A DNA stretch of 64,000 nt from Microbacterium ureisolvens (lineage in GTDB: Bacteria > Actinomycetota > Actinomycetes > Actinomycetales > Microbacteriaceae): contig NZ_JADIJE010000001.1 of NCBI RefSeq assembly GCF_015278315.1, forward strand, positions 186,001-250,000. Reading direction: 5' to 3'. Shown here piece after piece: positions 45,131 through 52,552 of this stretch (position 1 is its first letter; each line of letters begins with the position of its first letter). Both the position numbers and the translations under genes were made by a program. The notes below the pieces were generated by a model. The model did not search any database. It saw only the letters and a program-made list of their open reading frames with translations, and was not told the DNA's origin.

Positions 45131-45226
45131 GGGTCGTGGGTGGGGTTCGGGTCGTGGTTCGGGTCGTGGGCGTGCTTCGGGTCGTGGGTGGGGTTCGGGT
45201 CGTGGTTCGGGTCGTGGGTGTGGTTC
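45131..45226. repeat. Two tandem copies of a 48-bp G-rich unit with G-quadruplex motifs
   Basis: Units 45131-45178 and 45179-45226 are built of 18-, 12- and 18-bp subrepeats beginning GGGTCGTG. Each holds GGGTCGTGGGTGGGGTTCGGG-type sequence on the plus strand, which satisfies a four-tract G-quadruplex pattern. It lies in the 254-bp gap (45101-45354) between the dehydrogenase start and the exporter stop, about 30 bp upstream of the dehydrogenase start codon. Confidence 0.8.
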
Positions 45227-45354
45227 GGGGGTGGAATTGGGTTCGTGGGATCGCGTCGTCGCGGGCGGGATCCGGAGTCCTGGGTGGTCCGCGGGGCTCG
45301 TGCTCCAGTCGGCGAGGTCCGCTTTCGGTCCGACGTTCCGGGTCCGACTCCGGC

Positions 45355-46719
45355 TCAGATGACGGATGCCGCGACCTCGGGCCGCTCTTCGTGCGCGTCC
45401 GGGGACGTCCCGGAGGCCGGGCGGCGTCCGAACGTCGCGAAGGCCACCGCCGACAGAGCGACCCCGACCACGGTGACGATGCCGAGAGGCAGGATGCTCG
45501 CGGCGCCGGCCACGCCGACGAGCGGCGCGGCGACGCCGCCGAAGCCGAACCGCATCATGCCGAGGAGCGACGAGGCGGTACCGGCCATCTGCGGGTAGTC
45601 GACGAGCGCCAGCGTCGTGGCCGGCGGCGACGAGATCGCCACCCCCACCGCGAGCGCGAACAGCGACACGACGACCACCCAGAGCGGCATCGCCGCAAAG
45701 CCGCTGACCAGCAGGCCCGCCGCTCCGACGGCCGAGACCGCGATCCCTGCGGTGAGCGTGCCGCGCACGCTCCAGCGCTCCGCCGTGCGGCCGGCGAGGT
45801 AGCCGAACACCATGTAGCCGGCCGAGTTCAGCCCGAACGCGAGCGCGTAGCCCAGCGGCGACAGGCCGTAGATGTCCTGCAGCACGAAGGTCGCGCCGGC
45901 GAGATAGGCGAACAGCGCCGCGTAGAGGAAGCCCTGGTTGAGGACGGCGCCGAGGAACGGGGCATCCGTCGCCAGCGTCCGGTAGTCGCGAAGGGTCTGC
46001 GTCCAGCCGCCGTTCGTCCGGCGCGCCGGCGGCAGGGTCTCGGGGAAGGCGATGAGGGCGATGAGCAGGATGCCGGCGCCCACGGCCGCCAGGAAGAGGA
46101 AGAGTCCGCGCCAGTCGGTGACGGCCGAGAGGAGGCCGCCGAGCAGCGGGCCGACGATCGCGGCGAGGCCGCCCACCACGGTGAGCCGTCCGTAGAAGCG
46201 GATCAATGCGCCGCCGGAGTAGACGTCGCGGCCCGCGGCCTGCGCGATGACGATGCCGACACCGCCCGCGAGCCCCTGCACGAAGCGCGCGACGATGAGC
46301 AGTTCGACCGTCGGGGCCGCGGCGCACAGCGCGGAGGTCGCGATGTAGGCCGTGATGCCGATCATCAGGATGCCGCGTCGGCCGAACCGGTCCGACAGCG
46401 GTCCGGCGACCAGCTGACCTGCGGCCAGGCCGATCAGGCACGCGGTCACCGTGAGCTGCGCGACGGAGGTGGCGGCACCCAGCTCGGCCGTGAGCGCGGG
46501 GAGGGCGGGAAGGTAGAGGTCCATCGAGATCGGCCCGAACACCGTGAGCAGGAGCAGCAGGGTCGGCAGCACACGGGTGAGGGCGGGCCGGGTGCCGGAG
46601 CGGCGGGCGCCGGAGGCCTGGATGCCGGCGGGTCGGGTGCCGGCGGGCCGGGTGCCGGAGGGCCGGGTGCCGGAGGGCCGGGTGCCGGTGGGCCGGGTGC
46701 CGGTGGGGAGGTCCGTCAT
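45355..46719 (-). CDS. Bcr/CflA-family drug-efflux MFS transporter
   Basis: A 454-residue, 12-helix transporter. The family motifs are VFGPISMDLYLPALPAL in helix 1 and LIGLAAGQLVAGPLSDRFGRRGILM (motif A). Residues 1-45 are an unusual tail of GTRP(A/S/T) pentapeptides encoded by a 15-bp tandem repeat. It exports small drugs by proton antiport, by family. The start is ATG 46719 or ATG 46731; neither has a clear ribosome site. It is divergent from an XRE regulator, likely its controller. Confidence 0.88.
   Translation of the reverse strand: MTDLPTGTRPTGTRPSGTRPSGTRPAGTRPAGIQASGARRSGTRPALTRVLPTLLLLLTVFGPISMDLYLPALPALTAELGAATSVAQLTVTACLIGLAAGQLVAGPLSDRFGRRGILMIGITAYIATSALCAAAPTVELLIVARFVQGLAGGVGIVIAQAAGRDVYSGGALIRFYGRLTVVGGLAAIVGPLLGGLLSAVTDWRGLFLFLAAVGAGILLIALIAFPETLPPARRTNGGWTQTLRDYRTLATDAPFLGAVLNQGFLYAALFAYLAGATFVLQDIYGLSPLGYALAFGLNSAGYMVFGYLAGRTAERWSVRGTLTAGIAVSAVGAAGLLVSGFAAMPLWVVVVSLFALAVGVAISSPPATTLALVDYPQMAGTASSLLGMMRFGFGGVAAPLVGVAGAASILPLGIVTVVGVALSAVAFATFGRRPASGTSPDAHEERPEVAASVI
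46586..46705 (-). repeat. 15-bp tandem repeat encoding GTRP(A/S/T) pentapeptides
   Basis: Five near-identical copies of GGCCGGGTGCCGGNG (46631-46705) and about three degraded ones toward 46586, all in frame at the start of the exporter gene. Copy-number change would alter only tail length, because the unit is a multiple of three. Confidence 0.8.
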
Positions 46720-46821
46720 GGTTTCGAGCATCACGGCGGTGGCTGCATGCGGGGAGTTCCTGATGAGACGTGTACTGAGAGGGCACCCCTTGCCGCGCCT
46801 GCCCGATCTAGCCTTTCTCGT

Positions 46822-47703
46822 ATGGACAACCGAGCAGAGGTGCGCGAGTTCCTCATGACTCGGCGCGCGCGGGTCACGCCGGAGGCGGCCGGGATGACGG
46901 GCGGACCCAACCGTCGCGTCGCGGGTCTGCGGCGTGGCGAGGTGGCGATCCTCGCGGGCGTCAGCGTCGAGTACTACGCCAAGCTCGAGCGCGGATCGAT
47001 CGGCGGCGCCTCGGGCTCGGTGCTCGACGCCGTCGCCCGGGCGCTGCAGCTCGACGATGCCGAGCGCGCGCACCTGTTCGACCTCGCGCGGGCGGCCGAC
47101 GGCATCCCCGCGAGCGGACGCCCGCGGCGCCGCAGCGGCAAGCCGACGGCGGCTCGGCCGAGTCTGCAATGGGCACTGGCATCCATCACCGACGGCATCG
47201 CGTTCGTCCGCGACCAGCGCCAGAATCTGCTGGCGCTGAACGAGCTGGGACGCGCGTTCTATTCGCCGGTGATCGGGGACGGCGGGCGCACGCCGAACCT
47301 CGCGCGCTTCCAGTTCCTCGATCCGGCCGCGCGCGAGTTCTACCCCGATTGGGACCGGTTCGCTGATATGTGCGTCGCCGTCATGCGCGCCGAGGCGGGG
47401 CGCGATCCGCACGATCCGGCGATGCAGGAGCTCGTCGGTGAGCTGTCGACGCAGAGCGAGACCTTCCGCCGGCTGTGGGCGGCGCACGACGTGCGGATCC
47501 ACGGTTCGGGCACCAAGCGGTTCCATCACCCCGTCGTCGGCGAGTTGATCCTCGCCTACGAGGAGCTCGCCCTCACGGCGGAGCCCGGCCACGTCCTGCT
47601 CATCTATACGGCGGAACCCGGGTCGCCTTCGGCGGAGCGCCTCGCGCTCCTCGCGTCCTGGGCGGCTGCCCACCGGCCGCAGGTGTCCACGCCGCTCGCC
47701 TGA
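46822..47703 (+). CDS. XRE-family regulator with MmyB-like ligand-binding domain
   Basis: A 293-residue protein. The N-terminal HTH_31-type domain includes RRVAGLRRGEVAILAGVSVEYYAKLERG and the helix VLDAVARALQLDDAERAHLFDLARA. A C-terminal MmyB-like domain follows (SITDGIAFVRDQRQNLLALNELGRAFY, ARFQFLDPAAREFYPDW, LVGELSTQSETFRRLWAAHDV, HHPVVGELILAYEELAL). Such proteins control neighbouring transporters or dehydrogenases in actinobacteria. ATG 46822. Divergent from the Bcr/CflA exporter with about 100 bp between them. Confidence 0.93.
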   Translation: MDNRAEVREFLMTRRARVTPEAAGMTGGPNRRVAGLRRGEVAILAGVSVEYYAKLERGSIGGASGSVLDAVARALQLDDAERAHLFDLARAADGIPASGRPRRRSGKPTAARPSLQWALASITDGIAFVRDQRQNLLALNELGRAFYSPVIGDGGRTPNLARFQFLDPAAREFYPDWDRFADMCVAVMRAEAGRDPHDPAMQELVGELSTQSETFRRLWAAHDVRIHGSGTKRFHHPVVGELILAYEELALTAEPGHVLLIYTAEPGSPSAERLALLASWAAAHRPQVSTPLA

Positions 47704-47740
47704 CGTCGCGCGGGCGGCTCGCCGGGTGACGGCGTTGAGG

Positions 47741-47956
47741 TTGGCGATGCCGGGCGCAGGAGGTGGCGGCTGCACTGCTGGCTGTCGGAGGCAAGGTGTT
47801 GCCCCGGCAATGGGTGACACTCGGGCGGCGGACGGCTGGCGATGCCGGAGCCAAGGTGGTGCCCCAACGGCGGGTGACACCGGGCCACCAGACGACGGCG
47901 GCACGACTGGCGAAGCCGGGCGCAAGGTGAGTGCCCCAACGACGGATGACACCGGG
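47741..47956. repeat. Imperfect direct repeats of about 50 bp, 58-71 bp period
   Basis: The 409-bp gap 47704-48112 contains no gene I can support. Its centre has three clear copies (47778-47825, 47836-47884, 47907-47956) of CTGGCGATGCCGGAG...GGTGACACCGGG and a partial one at 47741. Nothing visible ties them to a mobile element. The rest of the gap carries the HNH-gene promoter. Confidence 0.65.
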
Positions 47957-48086
47957 ACGACCCCGCGACGGCGGTGACGCCTGGGGCGGGGCGGGGCGAG
48001 TCGAACGGCCGGGCCGGCCGAGTGCGGGCCGAGCTGTCGCTGCGCCAAAAAGCTGCCCGGTAGCATCCCGGCGGCTCTTGCGTTGT

Positions 48087-48102
48087 TCGAAACTATGTTC
48101 TA
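48087..48102 (+). promoter_or_regulatory. Possible LexA (SOS) box
   Basis: TCGAAACTATGTTCTA resembles the actinobacterial SOS box TCGAAC-N4-GTTCGA, with about three mismatches. It lies 11 bp before the DUF222-HNH start codon and overlaps a TATGTT -10-like sequence. Confidence 0.4.
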
Positions 48103-48112
48103 AACTCGAAGC

Positions 48113-49441
48113 ATGTCCGAGCCGACCACTCCTACGATGGAGGAACCCGCGCGGGCGGATGACTTCGACGAAGAGTCGTTCCCGCCGGTGCCCGATGCGG
48201 TCGATCTCGTCGTCGAGACGGCGGCGATGATGTCGGTGTTCGCGGCCGAACGGCTGATGCGCATCGATCTGATGCGGCGTGAGGCGCTGCGCGAGACGAT
48301 CGGGCGGGCAGACGCCACTCGCGACATCGTCGAGCGGTCGATCCGACTCGAACTGGCCGCGGCGATGCGTATCACCGAGTATTCCGCCGGCCGCCTGATC
48401 GTGCAGGCCGAGGCGCTGGTTCGCCACTACCCGTCGGCGCTCGCCGCGCTGAGCGCGGGCAGGATCACCGAGAAGCACGCAGAGGTGCTGGTGGATCTGC
48501 TCGATGAGGCGCCGCAGGAATTGCGAGACGGGCTGCTCCCCCGCGCGGTCACGCTCGCCGAGTCGGAACCCGTCGGCACATTCCGACGCGCACTGCGCGG
48601 ATTGATCGAGACGGTCCAGGCCCTGACTCTCGAAGAGCGTCACACCCGGGCAGTGGCTCAGCGCCGGGTCGTCGTGGAGGCCGGCCAGGACGGTATGGCC
48701 GCATTGTGGCTGTTCGGCCCCGCTGTCGAGATCCATGCCATCCACGGCCGCCTGACCCGGATGGCCAAGACGATGGCACGGGCCGAAGGCGGGACCCGGA
48801 CTCTCGATCAGCTCCGCATGGATGCCGCAGCTGACCTGCTGATCGACGGTGCGACAGACCACCTGCCGGCGGAAGCATCAGGTATCCGGGCGCAGGTGGT
48901 GGTCACGGTCCCGGCACTGTCGCTCCTCGATGGCGAGTTCACCGCCGCCGGCGACCCGCCGGTCGTCGAAGGCGTCGGGCCGATCCCGCTGTCGAAGGCA
49001 CGCGCGCTCTGCGGCGGCGACGCACGATGGATGCGTGTGCTGACCCACCCCGAGACGGGAATGGTGCTCTCGGTCGGACGCGACAGCTACCGACCTCCCG
49101 CCGCCCTGCAGCGGCTGGTGAGATGGCGGGCGGACCGATGCATGGGACCGGGTTGCTCGATGCCTGCCTCCCGATGCGAGATCGATCATCAGGTTCGGTG
49201 GGCCGACGACGGCGACACCTGTCTCGACAACACACTGCCCTTCTGCAAGGGCCACCATCTCGTCAAAGACAACACCGACTGGCGCGTGCGCCAAATCGAA
49301 GGTTCCGGGGGTGCCGTGGTCTGGACCTCGCCGACCGGGCGCACCTACGTCGTCCGCCCCGAGCGCAAGGTGCCCACCTTCACCTCACGCCCATCGGCGA
49401 GTGGTGATGCGGGCGGCTTGAGCGCTGCCCCACCTTTCTGA
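48113..49441 (+). CDS. DUF222/HNH endonuclease protein (13E12-repeat type)
   Basis: A 442-residue protein. A helical DUF222 region (about residues 25-330) includes ALSAGRITEKHAEVLVDLLDEAP and AVAQRRVVVEAGQDGMAALWLFGP. The C-terminal HNH motif reads GCSMPASRCEIDHQVRWADDGDTCLDNTLPFCKGHHLVKD, with the conserved Cys pairs, Asp-His and His-His. Actinobacterial genomes carry many copies (13E12 family in mycobacteria). They are suspected mobile or recombining elements; no activity is established. ATG 48113, with little ribosome-site support. The repeats upstream and possible SOS box are notable. Confidence 0.88.
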   Translation: MSEPTTPTMEEPARADDFDEESFPPVPDAVDLVVETAAMMSVFAAERLMRIDLMRREALRETIGRADATRDIVERSIRLELAAAMRITEYSAGRLIVQAEALVRHYPSALAALSAGRITEKHAEVLVDLLDEAPQELRDGLLPRAVTLAESEPVGTFRRALRGLIETVQALTLEERHTRAVAQRRVVVEAGQDGMAALWLFGPAVEIHAIHGRLTRMAKTMARAEGGTRTLDQLRMDAAADLLIDGATDHLPAEASGIRAQVVVTVPALSLLDGEFTAAGDPPVVEGVGPIPLSKARALCGGDARWMRVLTHPETGMVLSVGRDSYRPPAALQRLVRWRADRCMGPGCSMPASRCEIDHQVRWADDGDTCLDNTLPFCKGHHLVKDNTDWRVRQIEGSGGAVVWTSPTGRTYVVRPERKVPTFTSRPSASGDAGGLSAAPPF

Positions 49442-49735
49442 GCCGGAGGTCGCCCTGACTCCGCTTCGGCATGTACTACCCGTGGCACCGCGCAACGCGC
49501 ACCTACGCGCCATCGTCATCACCGGCCCCGCGCACGCTCGGCATCCATGGTGAGCACATGCGCGCGGCGGGGGACGAACGCGGGCCGCCCCGGCACCGCG
49601 TTCGGCTCGAACACCGCGTCGCGCGCCCGAGCCCGTCCACACCGACATGACGCCCCGCGCCGCCGCATTACCCTCCGTGTCCGGCTGTGTCAGTCACCAG
49701 AGGCCAGTCCGGAACCGGCTGTCTACCGTCGAGCC
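49442..49735. other. Intergenic region, nothing specific recognised
   Basis: 294 bp between the HNH gene and the flavin reductase. I see no tRNA, hairpin terminator or repeat. It must contain the flavin reductase promoter. Confidence 0.4.
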
Positions 49736-50356
49736 ATGACCGCTCGCCCCACGACCCTTCCCGCCGTTGCCGCCGCGCGCCCCTCCGCTGCCGCCGCGCA
49801 TCCCGTCGCTGCCGCCGCGCATCCCTCCGGCCGCACGATCGGCGGCTCAGTGACCTCCGACGACTTCCGGTCGCTCTTCCGCGGGCACCCGAGCGGCGTC
49901 GCCGTCATCACCGCGACGGGCCCTGAAGGACCCGTGGCCCTCACCGCGTCGTCGGTGTCGTCCGTCAGCGCCGACCCGCCGCTCCTCGTGTTCTCCGTGT
50001 CGGCGCTCTCGTCCTCCACGCCGACGATCACGGCCGCCGGGTCCATCGTCGTCCATCTGCTCGACGCCGACGATGTCGATCTGGCGCGGCTGGGCGCGAC
50101 GAGCGGCGCCGACCGCTTCGCCGACACCGAGTCATGGACACCGCTCGCGACCGGCGAGCCGGTGTTCCGCGGCGTGCGCGCGTGGGTGCGCTGCGCGGTG
50201 GTGAGCCGGATGGATGCCGGTGGTTCGACCGTCATCGCGGCGCACGCGCTGCAGTCGCACGTGGCCCGGGACGTCGATGCCGACATCTCGGACAACGCCC
50301 TGGTGTACCACAACCGCACCTGGCACCGCCTCGGACGGCCCTCCCGCGTCGACTGA
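49736..50356 (+). CDS. Flavin reductase family protein
   Basis: A 206-residue protein. After a 40-residue Ala/His/Pro-rich tail (a 21-bp DNA repeat gives three AAAxPS-type units) comes a flavin-reductase-like FMN-binding domain: FRSLFRGHPSGVAVITATGPEGPVALTASSVSSVSADPPLLVFSVS. The C-terminal part has DNALVYHNRTWHRLG. These proteins supply reduced flavin to two-component monooxygenases; no monooxygenase is adjacent. ATG 49736 is the first start before the domain. Confidence 0.88.
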   Translation: MTARPTTLPAVAAARPSAAAAHPVAAAAHPSGRTIGGSVTSDDFRSLFRGHPSGVAVITATGPEGPVALTASSVSSVSADPPLLVFSVSALSSSTPTITAAGSIVVHLLDADDVDLARLGATSGADRFADTESWTPLATGEPVFRGVRAWVRCAVVSRMDAGGSTVIAAHALQSHVARDVDADISDNALVYHNRTWHRLGRPSRVD

Positions 50357-50396
50357 CCGCGGCGCCGACAACACGCCTGCTCGAGAGGAGTACGAC

Positions 50397-50567
50397 ATGT
50401 CGTGGACGCATACCTTCAGCATCGGGGGCCTGGACGACGGGATCCCGACCCGGCTTCTCGAGGCGCGAGACGCCTTCATCGACGCGCAGCGCGCACTAGA
50501 GGCCGCCCGTGACGATCTGCTCCAAGCCCACGCGGAGACCAACCGGCTCTGGGGCAGCGGCCGCTGA
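50397..50567 (+). CDS. 56-residue helical protein, unknown
   Basis: ATG 50397 has GAGAGGAG eight bases upstream. The sequence begins MSWTHTFSIGGLDDGI, then forms an amphipathic helix RLLEARDAFIDAQRALEAARDDLLQAHAETNRLW. It lies 40 bp after the flavin reductase, possibly in the same transcript. The good ribosome site and helical pattern support a real small protein. Confidence 0.55.
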   Translation: MSWTHTFSIGGLDDGIPTRLLEARDAFIDAQRALEAARDDLLQAHAETNRLWGSGR

Positions 50568-50639
50568 CAGACAGCCGCCGGCTGCAGACCAGGGCGCCGC
50601 AACCCGCGCGAGCGCAACAGCCCGATCCCGATAAGGCGG

Positions 50640-51647
50640 TCAGAGCGCGACCTGGAACTTCGGCCCCGGCCCGGCGCCCTCCGGCCGCGAGCCCGCCAGG
50701 ATCGACGGCAGCTCGTCGAGCGCGACGGTCGCGGCGATGAGAGGCCGCGGGTCCACGACCCCGGCGGCGTAGGCGTCGATCGTGCCCGCGAGCCCGGGCG
50801 AGGCGCTCAGCACCCCGACGGCCGTGACGTCCTTGAGCGCGAGGTCCCGCGTGTCGATGAGGCTCGGCGTGCCGGCCAGCCCGATGAACACGACGCGTCC
50901 GCCCGGTTCCACGAGCTCTACAGCCGTCGCGGGAAGATGCGGAGCGTTGGATGCCTCGATCACGGCGTCCCACGGCAGCTGCGGCATCCGCTCCACCGTC
51001 CAGACGTCGTCGAACCCGAGCGATCTCGCGAACGCGGCCGAACGCTCGTCGGCCGCGAGCAGGTGCACCTCCGCGCCCGCGGCCCGCGCGAACATCGCCG
51101 ACAGCAGACCGATCGTGCCGGGGCCGATCACGAGACACCGGTCGCCGGAACCCAGCCCCGCACCCTGGACCGCCCGGAAGGCGTTGCCGCCGGGCTCGAC
51201 CATGGCGCCCGCGGCGTCATCCACGGCGGAAGGCAGCCGGTGCAGCGACCTCAGGGTCGTCGCGACCTTCTCGGCGAGCGCTCCCGCCTTGCCGCCTCGG
51301 ATCCCGAGCTCGAGGCGCTGCGCGCACACGTGCTGCCGCCCTCGCGTGCACCGGCGGCACGCGCCGCAGCCCAGCATCGTGTCGCCTGTGACCCTCTGCC
51401 CGATCCACGAGGGGTCGACGCCGGCGCCGACGGCCGAGACCGTGCCCATCCACTCGTGCCCGATCCGCATCGGGTACGCCGCGTCGTCGGTGTGGAGATA
51501 CGCCATCTCGCCGGTGAAGAACTCGACGTCGGTGCCGCAGATCCCGGCGCGGTGCACATCGACGACCACCTGCCCGGGCTCGGCGTCCGGCTCGGGCACG
51601 TCTTGGACCTCCGCGCGACCCGGCCCCGTGAGGACCAGCGCCTTCAT
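50640..51647 (-). CDS. Zinc-binding medium-chain dehydrogenase (sugar/polyol type)
   Basis: A 335-residue dehydrogenase. The catalytic zinc ligands are in GICGTDVEFFTGE and IGHEWMG. The structural zinc loop GCGACRRCTRGRQHVC has all four cysteines. The NAD(P) fold reads CLVIGPGTIGLLSAMFARAAGAEVHLL. Its start overlaps the SMP-30 stop by four bases, so it belongs to the IlvD/SMP-30 sugar-acid operon and probably oxidises the sugar or alcohol that enters it. Confidence 0.92.
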   Translation of the reverse strand: MKALVLTGPGRAEVQDVPEPDAEPGQVVVDVHRAGICGTDVEFFTGEMAYLHTDDAAYPMRIGHEWMGTVSAVGAGVDPSWIGQRVTGDTMLGCGACRRCTRGRQHVCAQRLELGIRGGKAGALAEKVATTLRSLHRLPSAVDDAAGAMVEPGGNAFRAVQGAGLGSGDRCLVIGPGTIGLLSAMFARAAGAEVHLLAADERSAAFARSLGFDDVWTVERMPQLPWDAVIEASNAPHLPATAVELVEPGGRVVFIGLAGTPSLIDTRDLALKDVTAVGVLSASPGLAGTIDAYAAGVVDPRPLIAATVALDELPSILAGSRPEGAGPGPKFQVAL

Positions 51648-52552
51648 CGACCGTCCCAGAGCGCGGAAGGGATGCCGCGAACCCCCGGCCGGCAGGTGAA
51701 CAGCCGGCCCGACAGCGGGAACTCCTCGAGCTGGTCGGCCGTGAGGTTCTCGGTCGCGGTGGTGATGACGAGCGTGTCGAGGTCTGGACCCGCGAACACC
51801 GGGCAGGTCGTGTGCGGTGCGGGAACCTCGACCCGCGCGACGATCCGGCCATCCGGTGCGATCCGCAGCACGCAGCCTCCGCCGAAGACGGCCACCCACA
51901 GATGCTCCTCGGCATCGATCGTCATGCCGTCGGGATGCCCGTGCTCCAACTCGGCGAACACGGATCGCTCCCCGACCTCGCCTGAGACCGGGTCGTAGTC
52001 CCTCACGAAGATGCGCCGCGTCGAGGTGTCGACGCTGTAGAACCGCCGCCCGTCGGCGGTCCACGCCAGCCCGTTCGACAGGGTCAGATCGTCGTCGATG
52101 ACCGTCGCCGGCTCGCCGCGCTCGATCCGCAGGAGCAGCTCGCCGCCCGGCCCCGTCGTGCCGGCGAGGAACCTGCCCGCGGGATCGGGCTTGCCGTCGT
52201 TGAACCGGCGGTCCTCGCCGTCGAAGAGCTCGGGGCCGGACTCGATCCGCCCGTCGACGCCGCGATAGTGCAGCCGGCGTCGTCCCGCCACGACCATCGC
52301 GCCGTCGGCGTCCACGGCGACCGCGCCCGCGGTGTCGGGGAACTGCACGCTCTCGCGGTGGTCGATGCGGCCGTCCTCCTGCAGACTGCCGCCGTGCACC
52401 GTGCCGGCCATGATGTCGACCCAGAGGAGCCGTCCTCGCACGCGGTCCCACACGGGTCCTTCACCGAGATGGTGCGGAGTGTCGGTGGCGACCTGCGCCG
52501 TCCCGAGCGACGGGACGCCGGCGTAGCCCGCCTGCGGGTCAATGGGACTCAC
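51644..52552 (-). CDS. SMP-30/gluconolactonase/LRE family lactonase
   Basis: A 302-residue six-bladed beta-propeller. Metal and substrate residues sit in HLGEGPVWD (Glu), RFNDGKPDPAGRFLAG (Asn/Asp), LTLSNGLAWTADGRRFYSVDT (Asn) and HPDGMTIDAEEHLWVA (Asp). It hydrolyses aldonolactones produced by sugar dehydrogenases. GTG 52552 is chosen because GGAGG lies six bases upstream and the conserved domain follows closely; it overlaps the dehydratase gene end by 14 bp. Coupled to the downstream dehydrogenase. Confidence 0.92.
   Translation of the reverse strand: MSPIDPQAGYAGVPSLGTAQVATDTPHHLGEGPVWDRVRGRLLWVDIMAGTVHGGSLQEDGRIDHRESVQFPDTAGAVAVDADGAMVVAGRRRLHYRGVDGRIESGPELFDGEDRRFNDGKPDPAGRFLAGTTGPGGELLLRIERGEPATVIDDDLTLSNGLAWTADGRRFYSVDTSTRRIFVRDYDPVSGEVGERSVFAELEHGHPDGMTIDAEEHLWVAVFGGGCVLRIAPDGRIVARVEVPAPHTTCPVFAGPDLDTLVITTATENLTADQLEEFPLSGRLFTCRPGVRGIPSALWDGR

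Noticed and set aside
45101..45354. Pro/Arg/Glu/His-repeat peptide encoded by the G-rich repeat
   Set aside because: The minus-strand reading gives only PEPRPEPHPR-type repeats running into the dehydrogenase start; the repeat looks like DNA-level duplication, not a protein domain.
47741..47956. CRISPR array
   Set aside because: Repeat units are about 50 bp, diverged, of unequal spacing, without unique spacers of constant length, and no cas genes are present.
46732..48066. Open minus-strand extension of the exporter frame through the regulator gene and the repeats
   Set aside because: It is antisense to the well-supported XRE gene, and the translated repeats (VSPAVGAPPWL-like) have no ribosome site or domain. 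The frame is open because of GC bias.
48113..49441. DUF222-HNH gene as part of an intact intron or IS element
   Set aside because: No terminal inverted repeats, target duplication or intron structure can be seen around it.
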